Positions 1 to 8,097 of a stretch of 64,000 nucleotides of DNA are shown in pieces (within the stretch, counting starts at the first letter, position 1; each line of letters opens with the position of its first letter). Where the stretch lies: positions 34,479 to 98,478 of the forward strand of contig SZOV01000005.1 of NCBI GenBank assembly GCA_030263375.1. Reading direction: 5' to 3'. The notes beneath the pieces are model-generated. The model was not told the origin of the DNA and searched no databases. It was given only the letters and a program-made list of their open reading frames with translations. Position numbers and translations under genes: made by a program. The stretch comes from Deltaproteobacteria bacterium PRO3. Its GTDB lineage: Bacteria > UBA10199 > DSSB01.

Positions 1-104
1 ACTCCTTGGATGATACGTAGACCAACGACCATTCCGAAGGCAGTAATCAGAACCCCGCCATTCTAGATACTTTTAAGATTTAAGTCAAAAAGAAGACGGG
101 GCCA

Positions 105-123
105 AGACGGAGGTTCGATTTTC
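105..123. repeat. Left end of the 62-bp inverted-repeat family
   Basis: The end motif AGACGGAGGTTCGATTTTC matches the left end of the complete units at 6222, 4364 and 11048. It abuts the stop codon of the small secreted-protein gene at 122-514; the matching right-end unit lies just beyond that gene's start, so the gene is bracketed by family ends in opposite orientation. The first 100 bases of the window hold no gene I can support. Confidence 0.7.
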
Positions 124-514
124 ATTTCAGAAGAATATCCAGACTGTAGGCGGCGACTTTGTAGTTCGAATGAACCGCGATTTCGCAGTCACCGTCAAAT
201 TCAGGCGGCATTTTTCCAGACCATGATTTTGTTTCTTGGGCAACGCGCTCGGCATCCAGTCCGTGATTTAAATACACCGAAAAGTCTGCGTCCTGTCCGA
301 CGATCTTGACGGTAACGCTTTGCCCGGCACGCGCTTTGAAGCGATACAGAACTTCTTCCCCGTCACGCACATAACCTTGAACAACCCTGGTTTTTCCTTG
401 TTCCAACTTAAGAGTATTTTCACTGATGCGATGATACGATTGAGCGGAGAGCGGGTCGGTCAACAAACAAGTCGAGACATAAATCGCGGAAAGAATGAAA
501 AATATCCTTTTCAT
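122..514 (-). CDS. Small secreted protein of unknown function
   Basis: This encodes 130 residues. The first 24 or so form a classical signal peptide (KR, then a hydrophobic run, ending near LSAQS), so the product is probably periplasmic or secreted. The mature part is rich in beta-forming stretches, and the pattern of a GQSVTVKI segment followed by a YSLDI end recalls pre-peptidase C-terminal (PPC-like) sandwich domains; that similarity is by eye only. No catalytic motif is visible. The gene stands alone between two members of the 62-bp repeat family (105-123 and 557-618), which suggests it could have been moved or duplicated with them. I do not recognise the gene. Confidence 0.7.
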   Translation of the reverse strand: MKRIFFILSAIYVSTCLLTDPLSAQSYHRISENTLKLEQGKTRVVQGYVRDGEEVLYRFKARAGQSVTVKIVGQDADFSVYLNHGLDAERVAQETKSWSGKMPPEFDGDCEIAVHSNYKVAAYSLDILLK

Positions 515-556
515 ATCTTTTCCTCCCTATGTACGGGATCCGGCCTGGCACTTATA

Positions 557-618
557 ATAGAAGGGTTCGAAATCCGAACCCAATAGGAAATAACCGACCG
601 AAAATCAAACCTCCGTCT
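557..618. repeat. 62-bp inverted-repeat unit, degenerate left end
   Basis: The right end CAAACCTCCGTCT is intact. Read back 62 bases, the interior GGGTTCGAAATCCGAAC aligns with the unit at 11153-11214, but the first six bases have diverged. It lies upstream of the small secreted-protein gene. Confidence 0.65.
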
Positions 619-634
619 GAATTCTGCTGATTGA

Positions 635-2497
635 TCACGAACCAATAGCACTGATTAAATTTCCGTTTGGACAACCTTGGTAGATTGCCGGGCAAGTTCC
701 GGTCGGGCATAGGCAGGTGCAGGTCGAAGTCGATTCACTGCATCCCGCGGGGCAGATACTTGGATTTGACGCGGAATCAGAAGGCGCGGCCGGGTATCTG
801 ATGGGGAAAACCAGATCGCTATAGGCAGGATTGTTAGGTTGACCATCCGAGTTCGTGCCGTTGGCGAGTGTCGATGGATCATTAAAGACCGGCTGGGGTG
901 GAGCGGGAGGAGTTCCCTGGCAGATGTCTTCGTTGGCGGCATTGGCCAGCGACGCTCCGAAATAGGAGTTGTCGGTCTGGCAACCGCAGTTTTCAATGGT
1001 AGTGTCGCAGCAAGTACCTCCCGCCGACGTGGTGCAATCAGGACATTTAGGATCCTCAATATTAGTGACGGCGGGCCAGTCCAATATTTGCGTATCCGCC
1101 AGATAGACCGCGTATGTCACGGTAATGTCGAAAGTGCTGCCTGGAACTCGACTTTCGGCCCCGGCTGTCCAAAAGGCCATGATGCTGGTGGAATTTGCGC
1201 CGGCGGGAGACTGTTCATTCTGAGGAAAGGTCAACGCGTTGGTACATGAGGGATCGCCATGTTGCGTACCGATGGTGGCGGCGCAGGCTGATGTCGAATC
1301 CGTTCCGCAGAATTGGAACTGCCAGTATTGACCCTGTCCGCTTTGAGTGTGGCCGGAAAAAACGGCTGCCGCCGGAATGGTGGTGCTTGTATCGGACTCA
1401 TAGGTCGCACCTGCATCGATGCCGACCGGACTCGTGCCTTCGCCCCAATAGCTGAGGCTGCCATCGATAGAGAAGCTCCACCCACGGCTATAGTCAGTAT
1501 CCGATCCTTGATAAGCGCTGGGCGAAGAGCCGCAATAGCTGACCACCTGCGAAGTTTGCAAACTGGGAGGGGGGTCAATGGCGAAATAGAAGTAGAGGGG
1601 ATAGTCGGCCAGTTTGCAGGCGCTGCCGCTGTGCTTTTCAGACTGGTAACGCAGCACCCCGCTAAACTGATCATTTAACTGATCGAGTTCCGTGGTATTG
1701 CCAACGCCGCAAGACGGTACGACAACATTAGGCTGCCACGAAGACACCTCGGTAAGATATTGGCCTGACTTTGTGACGCCGGATCCGTAAGCGCTGTAGT
1801 AGGTGGATCCGGGATCGGTATTCAGTGTGGATTCGACGATGTAAATATCTTGATTGCCGCAGCAGTCATGAAAAGCGTAAAGGCTGTTGTTGCTGGTATA
1901 ACTGCCACCCGATCCTTGAGGGATATTTATTTCCTCCTGCGCCACGAGCGTCGAAGGAGGGACAGGTGATGTCTGCAGGCTCACGGAACCATTCAACGCC
2001 GCCCCATCTTGATCGATCTTCTCATTTATCAATTCGACCGCTGTGTCCAAGGCGCCTTCGTAATTGGTGAGCCCAACTGGATCCATGATGGCGACGGGAT
2101 TATGGCGACCATTTTGTTTGCGAATAATGTGAGTCATTCGCGGTATATTATTTTTGTGATAACTTCGGACCAGCGCTTTGTGGGGATCGATGATATCAAG
2201 AATCGCGTGGCTGGCCTCTTTAGTGGCGTCGAAAAGGACGACGGCTAGGCCGGCTTCATAAGTATTGATGAGTCCTTGTTTTTGATCGTTGGTGAGGGCC
2301 GGCACATTGTCGGCCTGCACGAAAATGGACTTGTCGCTTCCGCCCTCGTAAGGCATGAGCTTAAAATTTTTATCGATGCGGTCACTTAGCTTGGTATCAA
2401 GCGAGCCAATTACGGCTACGGTTTTCTTGTTTGGCCCGCTGGATCCGCAGGCGGCGATTAACAACACAGCGGTAAGCAAAAATAATTTGATTCTCAT
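635..2497 (-). CDS. Large lipoprotein of unknown function with Cys-rich tail
   Basis: This encodes 620 residues starting with a lipoprotein signal peptide and lipobox (LLIAAC, lipidated Cys at residue 17), so the product should be membrane-anchored, probably in the outer membrane. Residues 25 to 170 contain a segment with an alternating beta/alpha feel (VAVIGSLDTK...), the middle is Ser/Gly/Thr rich, and from about residue 485 the chain becomes strongly Cys-rich (CPDC, CCDTT, CGC, CTCLCPTGTC), implying disulphides or metal binding outside the cell. No known family is recognised. It stands alone, with tandem repeats and a transposase copy upstream. It could be a surface or predation-related protein, but nothing in the sequence proves it. 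Confidence 0.75.
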   Translation of the reverse strand: MRIKLFLLTAVLLIAACGSSGPNKKTVAVIGSLDTKLSDRIDKNFKLMPYEGGSDKSIFVQADNVPALTNDQKQGLINTYEAGLAVVLFDATKEASHAILDIIDPHKALVRSYHKNNIPRMTHIIRKQNGRHNPVAIMDPVGLTNYEGALDTAVELINEKIDQDGAALNGSVSLQTSPVPPSTLVAQEEINIPQGSGGSYTSNNSLYAFHDCCGNQDIYIVESTLNTDPGSTYYSAYGSGVTKSGQYLTEVSSWQPNVVVPSCGVGNTTELDQLNDQFSGVLRYQSEKHSGSACKLADYPLYFYFAIDPPPSLQTSQVVSYCGSSPSAYQGSDTDYSRGWSFSIDGSLSYWGEGTSPVGIDAGATYESDTSTTIPAAAVFSGHTQSGQGQYWQFQFCGTDSTSACAATIGTQHGDPSCTNALTFPQNEQSPAGANSTSIMAFWTAGAESRVPGSTFDITVTYAVYLADTQILDWPAVTNIEDPKCPDCTTSAGGTCCDTTIENCGCQTDNSYFGASLANAANEDICQGTPPAPPQPVFNDPSTLANGTNSDGQPNNPAYSDLVFPIRYPAAPSDSASNPSICPAGCSESTSTCTCLCPTGTCPAIYQGCPNGNLISAIGS

Positions 2498-2576
2498 CTT
2501 AACCCCTCGGATTGGATAATAGATTTTATCGTAACCGAGGAGTTAAAGCTCCAGCAAGGTAAAACCCTAAAATTCC

Positions 2577-2634
2577 CAAATTTACGAAATTTACAGAGAA
2601 ATTTACAGACGAAATTTACGAAATTTACAGACGA
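2577..2634. repeat. Short AT-rich tandem repeat
   Basis: The phrase AAATTTACGAAATTTACAGA recurs imperfectly about three times upstream of the large lipoprotein gene. It runs into a family end at 2629. Its role is unknown; replication slippage is the simplest origin. Confidence 0.6.
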
Positions 2635-2649
2635 AGCTCCGATTTTCGG
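2629..2649. repeat. Variant left end of the repeat family, upstream of transposase copy 1
   Basis: AGACGAAGCTCCGATTTTCGG resembles the family left end, with GCTCC replacing GGTTT. A near-identical variant (GGACGAAGCTTCGATTTTCGG) sits at 7976-7996, at a similar distance upstream of the second transposase. This shared position suggests these are the transposase-linked ends. Confidence 0.55.
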
Positions 2650-2739
2650 ACGCCACCGTCCGATTTTCGGACTCTAACTCCACTCATCTACAATTAATCT
2701 TTACCTCATGTTGGCATCTACATTGCTTGCCTAAAGCAC

Positions 2740-3450
2740 ATGCCAAGCCGCCCCCGATACGCCATCTTAAGCAATCACTCCACTTTCCACGTCACGTGGC
2801 AATGCCACAACCGCACCTGGCTGCTCAAAACCGATTAGGCAAAGCGCTTGTACTATAATTTATTGCTTCGGAACAAAGATCGCTACCAGGTCAGGATCTA
2901 TTCCTATTGCTTCATGAGCAATCATCCCCATTTGACGGGCTATTGCGTCGACAAAAAGCTACTGTCCGATTTTTTCCGCGTCGTGAATGCTGTCTTCGCG
3001 AGAAGTTACAATTTAAGATTCCGCAGACGCGGCCAGGTAGTGATGGACCGCTTCAAGTCCCCCGTTATCCAAACCGATTTCAACCACCTTCAGGTGATGT
3101 TTTACATCGATCTCAATCCCAAACGCGCGCATATGGTGAAGCATCCCAAGGAATATCCTTGGTCTTCATTTCATTATTACGCCTATGGCAATGACGATCC
3201 TCCTATCATGCCGGCGCCAGCTTATCTTAAACTCGGCGACACCGACGCCCTTCGAAGAAAGAATTACCTAAAGATGATTCATCACATTCTACAGAATGAC
3301 TGGAAGGAAAAGCGCCCCTACTCCTCTACGCCATTCATCGGGAACCCGGATTGGATTACAGCAAGGATGGAACAACTGAAGATATGCACCAGCCTGCAGC
3401 GAAAGAGTTGGTTGTCTAGGTTTAAGTTGAAATTTGGGATTCCGCCGTAG
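2740..3450 (+). pseudogene. RAYT/IS200-like Y1 transposase, interrupted by a nonsense codon
   Basis: This is a second copy of the intact transposase at 8098-8808, with the same length (237 codons) and near-identical sequence. The codon that is TGG (Trp33) in the intact copy is TAG here (2836-2838), so translation stops after 32 residues. The remaining frame from a TTG at 2848 still encodes 200 residues with the HUH motif (H-P-H) and the catalytic-type Tyr of the FARSYN segment, so a shortened product is possible but lacks the N-terminal strand. Family ends lie on both sides (2629 and 3638). It is either a recently inactivated copy or one needing readthrough; inactivation is more likely. Confidence 0.8.
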
Positions 3451-3619
3451 TCCGCTCGCGGATTCATTGCTCGCTAAAATTTTTCCCACTCACCCACACC
3501 CTTCCTGTCGACGCCCAGGAGGGCAATGGTGCTTCTCCATTTTTTACGGATATCCCCTCTCCCACCACCATTCAGCTCAAATGATATAATGATATATCGA
3601 CGTGAATTCATTAAAATCA

Positions 3620-3638
3620 GAATTTCAAACCTCCGTCT
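3620..3638. repeat. Right end of the repeat family, downstream of transposase copy 1
   Basis: AATTTCAAACCTCCGTCT is inverted relative to the left ends. With the variant left end at 2629 it brackets transposase copy 1 in a segment of about 1 kb. No left half of a 62-bp unit is visible immediately before it. Confidence 0.6.
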
Positions 3639-3655
3639 GTATTCTTCTCTGATCC

Positions 3656-4114
3656 TCAAATAGCGCACTGGCCGCTACCGCTGAGAGCATGAGAGGCGCT
3701 GTCACCAGGACACGTCAGCTCACAGGTCGAATCGGCGGAACAGGTCAGGGAGCAATTCCCAGCGCAAGCCACGCGGCATACGGAACCCTCGGTGCAGCTA
3801 ACGCTGCCGCTCTCGCCCACCGTAACGTCGCAAGTCGATCCCTGGGCACAGTCGATGCTGCAGGAGGCCCCGCAGCTACCGGTGCAGTCGTTGTTGTCGG
3901 TGCAATCTAAAGAACAGCTGGCGTTGGCGCAATCGCTCCCGGCGATGTCGCAAGCCGCTCCGCTGGGGCAGTTGCAGCTGGAGCCGCTGCAGGACAGGGG
4001 CTGCAGGCCTGAGGATCCGCTTCCGCAAGCGGTCAAGCACGCTAAAAGAGCCAGAATCAAAAATAATGTAGGTTTGCGCGAAGAGGTCTGAAAACGTGAA
4101 GAATTGCGATTCAT
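3656..4114 (-). CDS. Cys-rich repeat lipoprotein
   Basis: This encodes 152 residues. A long basic N-region and hydrophobic core end in a lipobox (CLTAC), so the mature protein starts at a lipidated Cys near residue 30. The mature chain is almost entirely Cys, Ser, Gly, Asp and Thr, with short repeats of the type CxxxCSLDC and CSIDC spaced 10 to 14 residues apart, more than 20 cysteines in all. Such chains, seen in predatory and myxobacterial-type genomes, are thought to be disulphide-stiffened surface proteins; here function is unknown. It stands alone, followed by a family right end at 3638. The start chosen gives a proper signal peptide. Confidence 0.75.
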   Translation of the reverse strand: MNRNSSRFQTSSRKPTLFLILALLACLTACGSGSSGLQPLSCSGSSCNCPSGAACDIAGSDCANASCSLDCTDNNDCTGSCGASCSIDCAQGSTCDVTVGESGSVSCTEGSVCRVACAGNCSLTCSADSTCELTCPGDSASHALSGSGQCAI

Positions 4115-4327
4115 TTTCGTTTCCTTACTTTAAGGGTGTCATTGAGCAAATAAGTACCCTCTTCGAAAATGCAATGAATGGGCCAAAACGGAGAGCTTCT
4201 ATCCCTCAGGAAAATAAGAATTTTTCGAATATGTACAGTTTTGATCGCGTCTCTTCTTGTCCTCTTTTGTGACACCAAAGAGTGACAGTCCTCTCTACTA
4301 CTACTACTACTAGCGCTAGCGGAAGGA

Positions 4328-4363
4328 AGACGGAGGTTTGACTTTCAGTCGGTAGCGGAAGGA
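4328..4363. repeat. 36-bp left-half copy of the repeat family
   Basis: AGACGGAGGTTTGACTTTC and the following bases are repeated exactly 36 bp later at the start of the complete unit at 4364. This is a tandem duplication of a left half. The stretch from 4115 to 4745 contains no gene I accept: it holds these repeats, a short CTA-type microsatellite near 4294-4311, and the remnant described at 4441-4620. Confidence 0.75.
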
Positions 4364-4425
4364 AGACGGAGGTTTGACTTTCAGTCGGTATTGCGCCGCG
4401 TCGATTGAAAATCAAACCTCCGTCT
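4364..4425. repeat. Complete 62-bp inverted-repeat unit
   Basis: The unit begins AGACGGAGGTTTGA and ends TCAAACCTCCGTCT, a perfect 14-bp inverted repeat around a 34-bp centre. It is the cleanest member of the family and lies just before the decayed transposase remnant. Confidence 0.85.
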
Positions 4426-4440
4426 GCATTTATTATTATC

Positions 4441-4620
4441 ATTTATAACTGGGTGGCTGGACGCATGGAGCAGCTGAAGATCTCGGCCGACATCCGTCAG
4501 CTAATCGGCGCCAGATCCTGGGGCACAGAGTTCCGAGTCATGCCCGTCCGGATCCCAAAAATAAACGGACCATGCGGGAATCCACTCGTGGAATATGGGG
4601 CCCTCTACGGAAGGCGAAAT
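4441..4620. pseudogene. Decayed remnant joining transposase and VOC-protein 3' ends
   Basis: Bases 4447-4480 encode the same WVAGRMEQLKI segment as the C-terminal part of the intact transposase (8708-8741). From about 4505 the sequence matches the 3' end of the VOC gene at 8828-9199, including the shared stretch ATGCCCGTCCGGATCCC. The intervening bases that exist in the second locus are partly missing. This is therefore a truncated duplicate of the 8.7 to 8.95 kb junction, with neither gene functional. A family right end closes it at 4647. Confidence 0.75.
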
Positions 4621-4629
4621 GTTGCAGCG

Positions 4630-4647
4630 AATTTCAAACCTCCGTCT
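4630..4647. repeat. Right end of the repeat family after the remnant
   Basis: GAATTTCAAACCTCCGTCT ends here, inverted relative to the unit at 4364. No left half lies 62 bases before it; the sequence there belongs to the VOC-gene remnant. Confidence 0.65.
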
Positions 4648-4745
4648 GCCCGTCCGTTCTCCCCGTCCTTTATTTGATTATTTGATTGCCCCCCTTGCTC
4701 CCCCCATCCCCGGTTTGTACAATGTACTATTAAGAGGGGGTGGGT

Positions 4746-6203
4746 ATGGAAGTTTTCCGTCAAAACTCGGGACGTTATGTCATTGCTCCTATCCTCGCGG
4801 CTGCCGCGATCTGTCTTAATCTGCCGGGCAGTGGATATGGCATGGGGGCTAGCGCGTCCGGCGCCGGGCCGGTACATATCGTCCTCGACAAGACGTGGGA
4901 GCCGAAGTCGGGCCAGATCATCGACTGTCGCGGCGGCTGGATTCTCCCCCGCAAGCTTGCGGCGGCGAATCGCGGCGTTTCCGAGCCGGACACCTTGCTT
5001 CACCTCGGGGCCGGCGTCGAAAACGTTCAGATCCTTAACTGCAGGCTCGACGCGACTTTTCCGATCGTCATCACCGGCGGTAAAGGCCATCGCATCTCCG
5101 GAAACACCATCCGCTCAACCAGCCGATCTATATACGTGGTGGGTGGCGAACAAACAATGATCGACCACAACAATATGCGCTCGATGGGACGTAACGTTGA
5201 GATCAGGGGCGACAGCAAGGAGACAGTGCTCTATCGCAATCACCTCAGCTACCAGTTGGGCGGTCACCCCGTCGAAGGATGGCCGGGAATCACAAACGAC
5301 GACGAGCCCGGAGCGGTTGGAGTGTATGTGTTTTCGGTCCCGGGGGTGATTTACCTCGTTATCAACGATCGTTTGATCCAGGTCCTCAGTTATGGGGACA
5401 CGCGAATTACCGGGACGGTCGTCCGCGAGAACACCATCGATCTGCGGTCGGGCTCCATCGCCGGGTTTGGCATCATATTTGCGACGCGGTCAGAGGACTC
5501 CCTCGCGGAAGGCAACACAATTTTCGGTGGCGGGATCGGGCTAGGAGTCTTCGGTTTGGATGACGGGGGATTTTTCTACGAGCCGGGCGTGTGCAGCGAG
5601 GACCCGGAATTTTACTGCAACCTCGGCGATGGTGTGTGCGAGTTCATCGGCATCGGCGAGTGTATCCCTGGGACCAAGGTTACCGGGGGCGGCCGCGTGC
5701 TGGCCCCGACCTTCAAAGGCAACCGGGTCTTTGGGGCGTTTCACGGGTTCGACGCTGGTCTCAGCAAAGACCTAGTCTTCGAGAATAACCACCTTGAAAA
5801 AAACGATGTCGGCATCTTCCTTGTAGGGTATGCGCTAGAAAGTTCGACGAAGGTGCAGGGGAATATCGTCTTGCAAAACAAGGTCGGACTGCGCCTTGAG
5901 GACGATAGCCTCTTCGACGTGGAGGAACCCGGGCTCGAGGTCAGCTATAACGACTTCGGCGACAATAAGCAGAGTTTCGACGCCTATAGGCTCGTGTATG
6001 ACGATAACGGGGAGGAAGTCCTCGATGTTTTACCATACCTGAAATCGACCACGCTGAATAACAACTGGTGGGCGAGTGCCCCCTGCGGCTTCCCGCAAAA
6101 CCAAGAACGGTGGCCGAACGTCGAGGATCCCGTCGCCGCCGCCCTGCCGATCGCCGCGGCCTGGCAAGCCGGCGAGGCCGATGCCGTGCCTCGCTGTGAT
6201 TAG
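4746..6203 (+). CDS. Secreted right-handed beta-helix protein
   Basis: This encodes 485 residues. The ATG at 4746 is preferred over the in-frame GTG at 4740 because AGAGGGGGTG just upstream serves as ribosome-binding site. The N-terminus has a signal peptide (hydrophobic run at about residues 12 to 28). The body shows repeated short strands with Asn/Gly turns such as NVQILNC, ISGNTI, VVRENTIDL, FENNHLEKNDVGIFL and VQGNIV, typical of parallel beta-helix (PbH1/NosD-like) folds that act as polysaccharide lyases, hydrolases or adhesins. A Cys-containing insert at about residues 285 to 305 interrupts the helix. The catalytic type cannot be told. It lies alone between remnant and repeat elements; the codon use is GC-rich like the core. 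Confidence 0.75.
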   Translation: MEVFRQNSGRYVIAPILAAAAICLNLPGSGYGMGASASGAGPVHIVLDKTWEPKSGQIIDCRGGWILPRKLAAANRGVSEPDTLLHLGAGVENVQILNCRLDATFPIVITGGKGHRISGNTIRSTSRSIYVVGGEQTMIDHNNMRSMGRNVEIRGDSKETVLYRNHLSYQLGGHPVEGWPGITNDDEPGAVGVYVFSVPGVIYLVINDRLIQVLSYGDTRITGTVVRENTIDLRSGSIAGFGIIFATRSEDSLAEGNTIFGGGIGLGVFGLDDGGFFYEPGVCSEDPEFYCNLGDGVCEFIGIGECIPGTKVTGGGRVLAPTFKGNRVFGAFHGFDAGLSKDLVFENNHLEKNDVGIFLVGYALESSTKVQGNIVLQNKVGLRLEDDSLFDVEEPGLEVSYNDFGDNKQSFDAYRLVYDDNGEEVLDVLPYLKSTTLNNNWWASAPCGFPQNQERWPNVEDPVAAALPIAAAWQAGEADAVPRCD

Positions 6204-6221
6204 AACAAGACAAGCAAGACA

Positions 6222-6283
6222 AGACGGAGGTTCGATTTTCAACCTAAATCCAGCGCAATCGACCGATTTTCAAACCTTCGTCT
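6222..6283. repeat. Complete 62-bp inverted-repeat unit
   Basis: It starts AGACGGAGGTTCGATTTTC and ends CGATTTTCAAACCTTCGTCT. Length and layout equal the units at 4364 and 11048. It lies 18 bases after the beta-helix gene and could act as its transcription stop if it folds, but there is no clear U-tract. A 33-bp direct duplication containing CTGCTGCCCCCCGCGCTGAC lies between this unit and the next. Confidence 0.85.
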
Positions 6284-6368
6284 GTATTTTGCTGTTCTGC
6301 TGCCCCCCGCGCTGACCTCAAGACTGCTGTTCTGCTGCCCCCCGCGCTGACCTCAAGACAGACCCGCA

Positions 6369-6398
6369 AGACGAAGGTTTGATTTTTTTTCGTTTTCA
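6369..6398. repeat. Left-half copy of the repeat family
   Basis: AGACGAAGGTTTGATTTT is a left end with no matching right end before the next unit begins at 6399. The gap 6204-6549 contains only members of this family and a short direct repeat. Confidence 0.6.
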
Positions 6399-6460
6399 GG
6401 GCAGAGGTTCGAAATTCGAACAGAAGAAAGGTGAATCGACCGGAATTCATACCTCCGTCT
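6399..6460. repeat. 62-bp inverted-repeat unit, degenerate left end
   Basis: The interior GGTTCGAAATTCGAACAGAA and the right end CATACCTCCGTCT match the unit at 11153-11214 almost base for base; the first six bases have drifted. It lies upstream of the DUF1254 gene. Confidence 0.75.
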
Positions 6461-6549
6461 TTATTTTTTTATTTTTTTCTTTTCTTGAAGGCTCTCTTTG
6501 TTGGGCCAATAATAAGTGGGTTTATCCATTTCTCATTGGGGGACTACAT

Positions 6550-7965
6550 ATGAATAGATTCATCTGCCGAAAAGCAGTGGTGTTTTGTCTGGTATCCCTA
6601 ACCGTCGGGTTTCCGGTTTTGGCCATGGGCAAGGGATCCAAACTAACGCCTAAAGAGGCCATGGATATTGCTACCGGCACATATATTTTCGCCTATCCCC
6701 TGGTGACCATGGAAATGACCCGAAGGGTGATGACAAACGTCGCCAAGCCCGAAAACCATCATGCGCCGATGGGGCAATTTTATCACTCGGCGACTTATCC
6801 TGACGCTAATTTTCGGGATGTCACGGCCCCTAACGCGGATACCCTCTATTCCACAGCATGGCTGGATCTTTCCAATGAGCCTTATATTTTAAGCCTTCCT
6901 GATGAAAAGGGACGATACTATTTGATGCCGATGTTGGATGGATGGACCACGGTTTTTCAGGTGCCGGGAAAGCGAACGACCGGCACCGGGCCTCAAAAAT
7001 ACGCCATCACCGGCCCCGGGTGGTCGGGAAAGCTTCCTCCAGGAGTTGAGGAATACAAGTCGCCAACCAATCTTGTCTGGATTCTAGGTCGAACTTACTG
7101 CGACGGCACTCCCGAGGATTACCGGAAGGTTCATGCAATCCAGAAAGAATATTCTTTAGTGCCGCTTAGTGCGTACGGCAAGCCCTATACCCCACCCGAG
7201 GGAAAGGTGGATCCAAGCATCGATACAAAAACGGCTGTTCGAGAACAAGTGAACGCCTTGAATGTTGAAGATTATTTCAAGCTTTTTGCCAAATTGATGA
7301 AAAACAATCCTCCCACTGCGGAGGATGCACCGATCGTGGCCTCTATGGAAAAAATAGGATTAGTGCCGGGTCAAGATTTTGACATGGGCAAGTTGGACAA
7401 GGGCACCGTAAAGGCATTGGCCCAGGTGCCCAAGGTTGCGCAGCAAAAGATCATGGCCCACATGAAAGATGCCGGGAAGGACGTAAACGGTTGGACCTTT
7501 TCTACCAAAACGGGAGTTTATGGCACGGATTACTTGCAGCGCGCATTTATCACTGCGATAGGGCTCGGTGCTAACCGACCCAAAGATGCGATATATCCAA
7601 CTTCCAAGGTAGACGCTTCGGGTAAGTCTTATAGCGGTGCCAACAAATATGTTATCCGTTTCGAAAAGGGGCAAACACCCCCCGTGGAAGGTTTTTGGTC
7701 GATTACGATGTACGATGCCGATTACTTCTTCGTCGCGAATCCGCTTAATCGATATACGGTCAGCTCTCGATTTCCTTTCAAATATAACCCGGACGGTTCC
7801 CTAGATATCTACATTCAAAAAGACTCTCCAGGAAAAGAGAAAGAACCTAACTGGCTGCCAGCTCCCGCCGGAGATTTTATATTGATGATGCGAATGTATT
7901 GGCCGAAGGATCAAGTTATCGATGGGAGCTGGAAGCCGCCTGCGGTTGCTCAGGTATCAAACTAG
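6550..7965 (+). CDS. DUF1254/DUF1214 family exported protein
   Basis: This encodes 471 residues from the ATG at 6550, preceded by GGGGGA; the open frame extends upstream only through repeat DNA, so the longer start is rejected. A signal peptide (RKAVVFCLVSLTVGFPVLA) directs export. The N-terminal half carries the DUF1254 hallmarks (YIFAYPLVTMEMTRR, then APNADTLYSTAWLDL), and the C-terminal half carries DUF1214 (GFWSITMYDADYFFVANPLNRY). This family is widespread, its biochemical role unsettled. The gene stands alone between repeat elements and could be cargo of the repeat-rich region. Confidence 0.9.
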   Translation: MNRFICRKAVVFCLVSLTVGFPVLAMGKGSKLTPKEAMDIATGTYIFAYPLVTMEMTRRVMTNVAKPENHHAPMGQFYHSATYPDANFRDVTAPNADTLYSTAWLDLSNEPYILSLPDEKGRYYLMPMLDGWTTVFQVPGKRTTGTGPQKYAITGPGWSGKLPPGVEEYKSPTNLVWILGRTYCDGTPEDYRKVHAIQKEYSLVPLSAYGKPYTPPEGKVDPSIDTKTAVREQVNALNVEDYFKLFAKLMKNNPPTAEDAPIVASMEKIGLVPGQDFDMGKLDKGTVKALAQVPKVAQQKIMAHMKDAGKDVNGWTFSTKTGVYGTDYLQRAFITAIGLGANRPKDAIYPTSKVDASGKSYSGANKYVIRFEKGQTPPVEGFWSITMYDADYFFVANPLNRYTVSSRFPFKYNPDGSLDIYIQKDSPGKEKEPNWLPAPAGDFILMMRMYWPKDQVIDGSWKPPAVAQVSN

Positions 7966-7975
7966 AAGGCGGACG

Positions 7976-7996
7976 GGACGAAGCTTCGATTTTCGG
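7976..7996. repeat. Variant left end of the repeat family, upstream of transposase copy 2
   Basis: GGACGAAGCTTCGATTTTCGG matches the variant left end at 2629-2649 and sits about 120 bases before the intact transposase, as the other does before the broken one. Confidence 0.55.
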
Positions 7997-8097
7997 TCGG
8001 GCTGAGTCTTTTAAGTTCGAATTTCATCCCCCTATCATCCTCTGCTCAAACACCGGGCCTTTAGCGACTGGCATCGCATTTGCTTCTTTTTGCACTC

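Noticed and set aside
4328..4425. CRISPR-like spacing of 36 bp between repeated left ends, also seen at 20027 and 20063
   Set aside because: Only two copies at each place, the intervening sequence is part of the repeat, and no cas gene is present.
4206..4442. 78-codon minus-strand frame
   Set aside because: It is made largely of the tandem repeat-family halves and a CTA microsatellite; the repeated peptide is a by-product of the DNA repeats.
6379..6549. Upstream extension of the DUF1254 gene
   Set aside because: The added residues are encoded by a 62-bp repeat unit and hide the signal peptide that begins at 6550.
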